A stretch of 7,413 nt of DNA from the NCBI GenBank assembly GCA_905215765.1, contig CAJMRP010000097.1, positions 1 through 7,413 of the forward strand, written 5' to 3'. The DNA is from an uncultured bacterium. Lineage in GTDB: Bacteria; Actinomycetota; Coriobacteriia; Coriobacteriales; Coriobacteriaceae. The notes under the pieces are model-generated. The model made no database searches and was not told where the DNA came from. It was given only the letters and a program-made list of their open reading frames with translations. The position numbers and the translations under genes are program-made. Positions 5,597-7,413 of this stretch are shown here, piece by piece. Each line of letters starts with the position of its first letter. The stretch's first letter is position 1.

Positions 5597-6213
5597 TCCG
5601 CGTCCTTATAGTCGAAGACCAGGCCATCCTGCGCGAGAGCCTGGCACGCTCCGTTGGAGACCAGCCCGATATGACCGTTGTTTCCGCCATTGCCGATGCT
5701 TCCGAGGCCTTGGGTGTCGCGCTCAAGGAGCGCCCGGACATGATACTGATGGACGTATGCACCGAGCATGATTCCAACGGCATCGTGGCGGCGGCGCGCA
5801 TTAAAGAACAACTGTCCGAGTGCCGCGTCATTATCATGACGGGTATGCCCGAAATCACCTTTGTGGACCAGGCGCGCGAGGCGGGCGTCGACAGCTTTGT
5901 GTACAAGAACGTCGGTATCGACGAGCTATTCGCCGTGATGCGCTCCACGCTGGCGGGTTACTGCACGTTTCCCAAGCCGCCCGAGAGCATCTTCTCGGGC
6001 ACGGCGGCCCTCGACGATGTCGAGCTGTCGATCTTGCGCCTTGCCTGCGAGGGTAAGAGCCGCCGCGAGATCGCGGCCGAGCTGTTTATGAGCGAGGGCA
6101 CCATCAAACGCCGCATCTCGGAGATTCTCAATAAGACCGGCTACGACAACATCATGCGCTTGGCCGTGCGCGCAGTAACGGAGGGCAGCATCGTTCCCAA
6201 TATGGAGCGCTAG
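5593..6213 (+). CDS. Response regulator, NarL/FixJ (LuxR) family, REC plus HTH
   Basis: This 206-residue protein is the DNA-binding output of the upstream kinase. The receiver domain (about 1-122) has the acidic pair Glu8-Asp9, phospho-acceptor Asp54, Thr83 and Lys105, all in expected places. The loop after Asp54 reads VCTEHDSNG instead of the usual xMPxxxG and is one residue longer, so the partner or phosphorylation loop may differ; the key residues remain intact. A LuxR-type helix-turn-helix lies at about 142-198, with LSILRLACEGKSRREIAAEL and the recognition helix SEGTIKRRISEILNKTG (167-183). The ATG has AAGGAGA (5581-5587) 5 bases upstream and overlaps the kinase stop as ATGA, so translation is probably coupled. 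It is the last gene of the operon. Its targets are unknown, and autoregulation is possible but not shown. Confidence 0.95.
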   Translation: MIRVLIVEDQAILRESLARSVGDQPDMTVVSAIADASEALGVALKERPDMILMDVCTEHDSNGIVAAARIKEQLSECRVIIMTGMPEITFVDQAREAGVDSFVYKNVGIDELFAVMRSTLAGYCTFPKPPESIFSGTAALDDVELSILRLACEGKSRREIAAELFMSEGTIKRRISEILNKTGYDNIMRLAVRAVTEGSIVPNMER

Positions 6214-6218
6214 CGCTC
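6205..6218. repeat. 14-bp perfect palindrome over the regulator stop codon
   Basis: GAGCGCTAGCGCTC is fully self-complementary and centred on the TAG stop of the response regulator gene. In RNA it could form only a 5-bp stem with a CTAG loop and has no T-run, so it is not a terminator by itself. A dimeric protein site or chance are both possible. Confidence 0.4.
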
Positions 6219-6238
6219 GTTACGCATCGGCATAAAGC

Positions 6239-6273
6239 GGCGGGGCCGCAGGATCAACTCCTGCGGCCCCGCC
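6239..6273. terminator. Strong GC-rich hairpin between convergent genes, probable bidirectional terminator
   Basis: GGCGGGGCCGCAGGA (6239-6253) and TCCTGCGGCCCCGCC (6259-6273) pair perfectly over 15 bp around a TCAAC loop. It lies between the end of the response regulator gene and the end of the minus-strand lipoprotein gene, where a shared terminator is expected. No real T-run follows on the plus strand, and only CTTTATG follows on the minus strand, so it may need a factor or act mainly as a 3'-end stabiliser. The rest of this gap, to 6323, holds only a small 5-bp hairpin (6284-6297) and no gene. Confidence 0.6.
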
Positions 6274-6323
6274 TGGCAAGTGCGCGGATGTGTCCGCCAA
6301 TCCGCGGCTGATGTTACGTGTCG

Positions 6324-7166
6324 CTACGCGATGGTCGCGGTGTAGGAGGCGACGTCCTCATAGGAATCGGTCAGGTAGGCGTCGATGCCGATGGTCGTAT
6401 TGACGAGGTCGTCAAGGCTGTCAAGCTCGCCGCTCGAGAACGTGAATTCCTCGGTGGCGTTGGTGCCGGGCATCAGGTGAGCCGAGAACCAGGGTTCCTT
6501 CATGGTGCCGTTGACGTTGGTCTTGCCAGAAGGAGCGTAGAAGGTCAGGTCCTTGTCGCTCTTGTTGGTGATGTTGACGACAAAGCCGATGTCGCCCCAG
6601 TCGTCCTTGAACTTCTCGGTGATGGTGATGGTGCACAGGTCGTCATCGGCGACGGTGACGGCGGGGGAGATTTCGATGCTCTGGACGTCGTCGTCTTCGA
6701 CGGCCTCATCGATCTCTTCTTCCTTCTCGGCGTTCTCGCGATCCTTCTTCACCGTACCGGACAGATCCTTGTCGGACTTCGTAAAGATAAGCTTGTCGCC
6801 TTCCACCTCGAGGACGAGCTTGTCGTCCTTGAGCTTCAGGTCGTGCGACTCATCTTCGGCGGTAATCGTTACGGTGGTGGCGTCCTTGGCCTCCCATTTC
6901 AGGTCGGCGACCTCAAGGAACATGTCGAGGACGCCCGTGCCGTCTTCGTCGAGGATCAGGATACAGTTGAGGCCCCACTCCTTGAGCATATCCATGTACT
7001 CATCGGTGAGCTCTTCGCCGTCCAAGGTTCCACCCGAGTACTGCCAGCTGCCGACGAAGTTGGCCTTGGGGTCTTTGCCGCCGCCGCTGCAGCCCGTCAG
7101 GGCAAAGGCGAGCGCCAGGACGCATGTCAGAAATGCGAGTACGGACTTTTTGAACGTTGTCTTCAT
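6324..7166 (-). CDS. Secreted lipoprotein with two beta-rich domains, function unknown
   Basis: The 280-residue product begins with a type II signal peptide: KTTFKK, a hydrophobic core (8-23) and the lipobox LTGC, making Cys26 the lipidated residue. The mature protein should be anchored on the outer face of the membrane. Residues 37-132 (FVGSWQYSGGTLDGEE, then LDEDGTGVLDMF) resemble the small lipocalin-like or beta-barrel domains of many Coriobacteria and Clostridia lipoproteins. A charged acidic linker (about 139-160) leads to a second domain (165-280) with FVVNITNKSDKDLTFYAPSG (195-214) and a GELDSLDDL segment, like the immunoglobulin-like folds of DUF4352/DUF5067 type; these family labels are tentative. 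The ATG has a strong AAAGGAGG (7172-7179) 5 bases away. It lies 80 bases downstream of the zinc-ribbon gene on the same strand, with a hairpin between. No catalytic motif is visible. Confidence 0.85.
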   Translation of the reverse strand: MKTTFKKSVLAFLTCVLALAFALTGCSGGGKDPKANFVGSWQYSGGTLDGEELTDEYMDMLKEWGLNCILILDEDGTGVLDMFLEVADLKWEAKDATTVTITAEDESHDLKLKDDKLVLEVEGDKLIFTKSDKDLSGTVKKDRENAEKEEEIDEAVEDDDVQSIEISPAVTVADDDLCTITITEKFKDDWGDIGFVVNITNKSDKDLTFYAPSGKTNVNGTMKEPWFSAHLMPGTNATEEFTFSSGELDSLDDLVNTTIGIDAYLTDSYEDVASYTATIA

Positions 7167-7197
7167 GGTGTCCTCCTTTATCGAACGAAACCTATAG

Positions 7198-7227
7198 AAA
7201 CAAATGCGGGGGTGGCGGAACCCCCGC
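7198..7227 (-). terminator. Likely terminator of the zinc-ribbon gene, upstream of the lipoprotein gene
   Basis: Read on the minus strand, GCGGGGG and CCCCCGC (plus-strand 7221-7227 and 7206-7212) form a 7-bp all-GC stem with an 8-base loop. ATTTGTTTC follows, which is T-rich but interrupted. An alternative 6-bp stem (7213-7218 with 7224-7229) overlaps it. Some readthrough into the lipoprotein gene is possible, since no convincing separate promoter is seen in the remaining 30 bases. Confidence 0.5.
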
Positions 7228-7246
7228 CAATTACCAGATAGAGGGG

Positions 7247-7413
7247 CTAGGGCCTGGGCGTTCCGCAGTTGCTGCAGAACTTGCCGCCGTTTTCGCTACC
7301 GCAGTTGGGGCAGAACCACTTGGCCGGTGCCGGGGCGGGTGCGGGACTGCCGCACTCGGAGCAGAACTTGCCGGTGTTGGTGGCGCCGCAGCTGCAGGTC
7401 CATGTGCCGGCTG
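7247..7413 (-). CDS. C-terminus of a protein with two zinc ribbons; 5' end outside window
   Basis: The minus-strand frame ending at TAG (7247-7249) gives 54 complete residues. They contain two similar four-cysteine ribbons: WTCSCGATNTGKFCSECG (4-21) and WFCPNCGSENGGKFCSNCG (32-50), joined by the linker SPAPAPAPAK and ending TPRP. Each ribbon has two CxxC-like knuckles (CSCG and CSEC; CPNC and CSNC), as expected for structural zinc. The first knuckle of ribbon 1 is shortened to C-x-C. Tails of this WxCxCGxxNxGKFCxECGxPRP style are known on bacterial SPFH/band-7 'virion core' proteins and on assorted zinc-ribbon membrane proteins. The SPFH option is my favourite, but the missing N-terminal part is needed to decide. 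The regular spacing and the clean stop make this a real gene. Confidence 0.75.
   Translation of the reverse strand, partial: AGTWTCSCGATNTGKFCSECGSPAPAPAPAKWFCPNCGSENGGKFCSNCGTPRP

Noticed and set aside
6318..7241. Open frame of 307 codons on the plus strand opposite the lipoprotein gene
   Set aside because: The minus-strand frame has a signal peptide, lipobox and strong ribosome binding site. The plus-strand translation is a low-complexity Val/Asp/Gly-rich shadow.

Overview
The window is about 7.4 kb of GC-rich (roughly 60%) bacterial DNA. The gene content suggests a gut coriobacterium, most likely Collinsella or a close relative: a LuxR-type regulator with a NarL-type histidine kinase and multi-pass sensors, a LuxS, an acidic two-domain lipoprotein and a tail with two zinc ribbons. 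This placement rests on protein style and remembered relatives, not on a search.

Layout. Bases 1-667 (+) hold the C-terminal two thirds of a nucleoside hydrolase, probably ended by a hairpin that starts inside its last codons. A short intergenic region carries a long-spaced inverted repeat and an extended -10 promoter in front of luxS (770-1258, +), which has a clear intrinsic terminator. Next is a single-gene unit, a DUF4867 (cupin-like) protein (1403-2047, +), with a promoter and an 8-bp perfect inverted repeat placed like an operator. A 51-base near-perfect palindrome and a weaker terminator-like hairpin separate it from the main locus.

The main locus (2217-6213, +) is a tightly packed three-gene operon. 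It encodes (1) a 627-residue multi-pass receptor with a C-terminal domain that lacks recognisable kinase motifs, (2) a membrane NarL-type histidine kinase with an intact H-box and ATPase domain, and (3) a LuxR/NarL response regulator. Both junctions overlap or nearly touch, so the three products are probably made together. The inferred scheme is that the orthodox kinase phosphorylates the regulator on Asp54, while the first protein acts as an extra signal-sensing partner.

A strong GC-rich hairpin without a U-tract separates this operon from two convergent minus-strand genes: a lipoprotein (6324-7166) and, upstream of it, the C-terminus of a protein ending in two zinc ribbons (7247-7413, running off the window).

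The most interesting points are the split receptor/kinase arrangement, the uncharacterised operator-like site before the DUF4867 gene, and the palindromic intergenic elements, which look like dispersed repeats. No CRISPR array, tRNA, rRNA, transposase gene or phage gene was seen.
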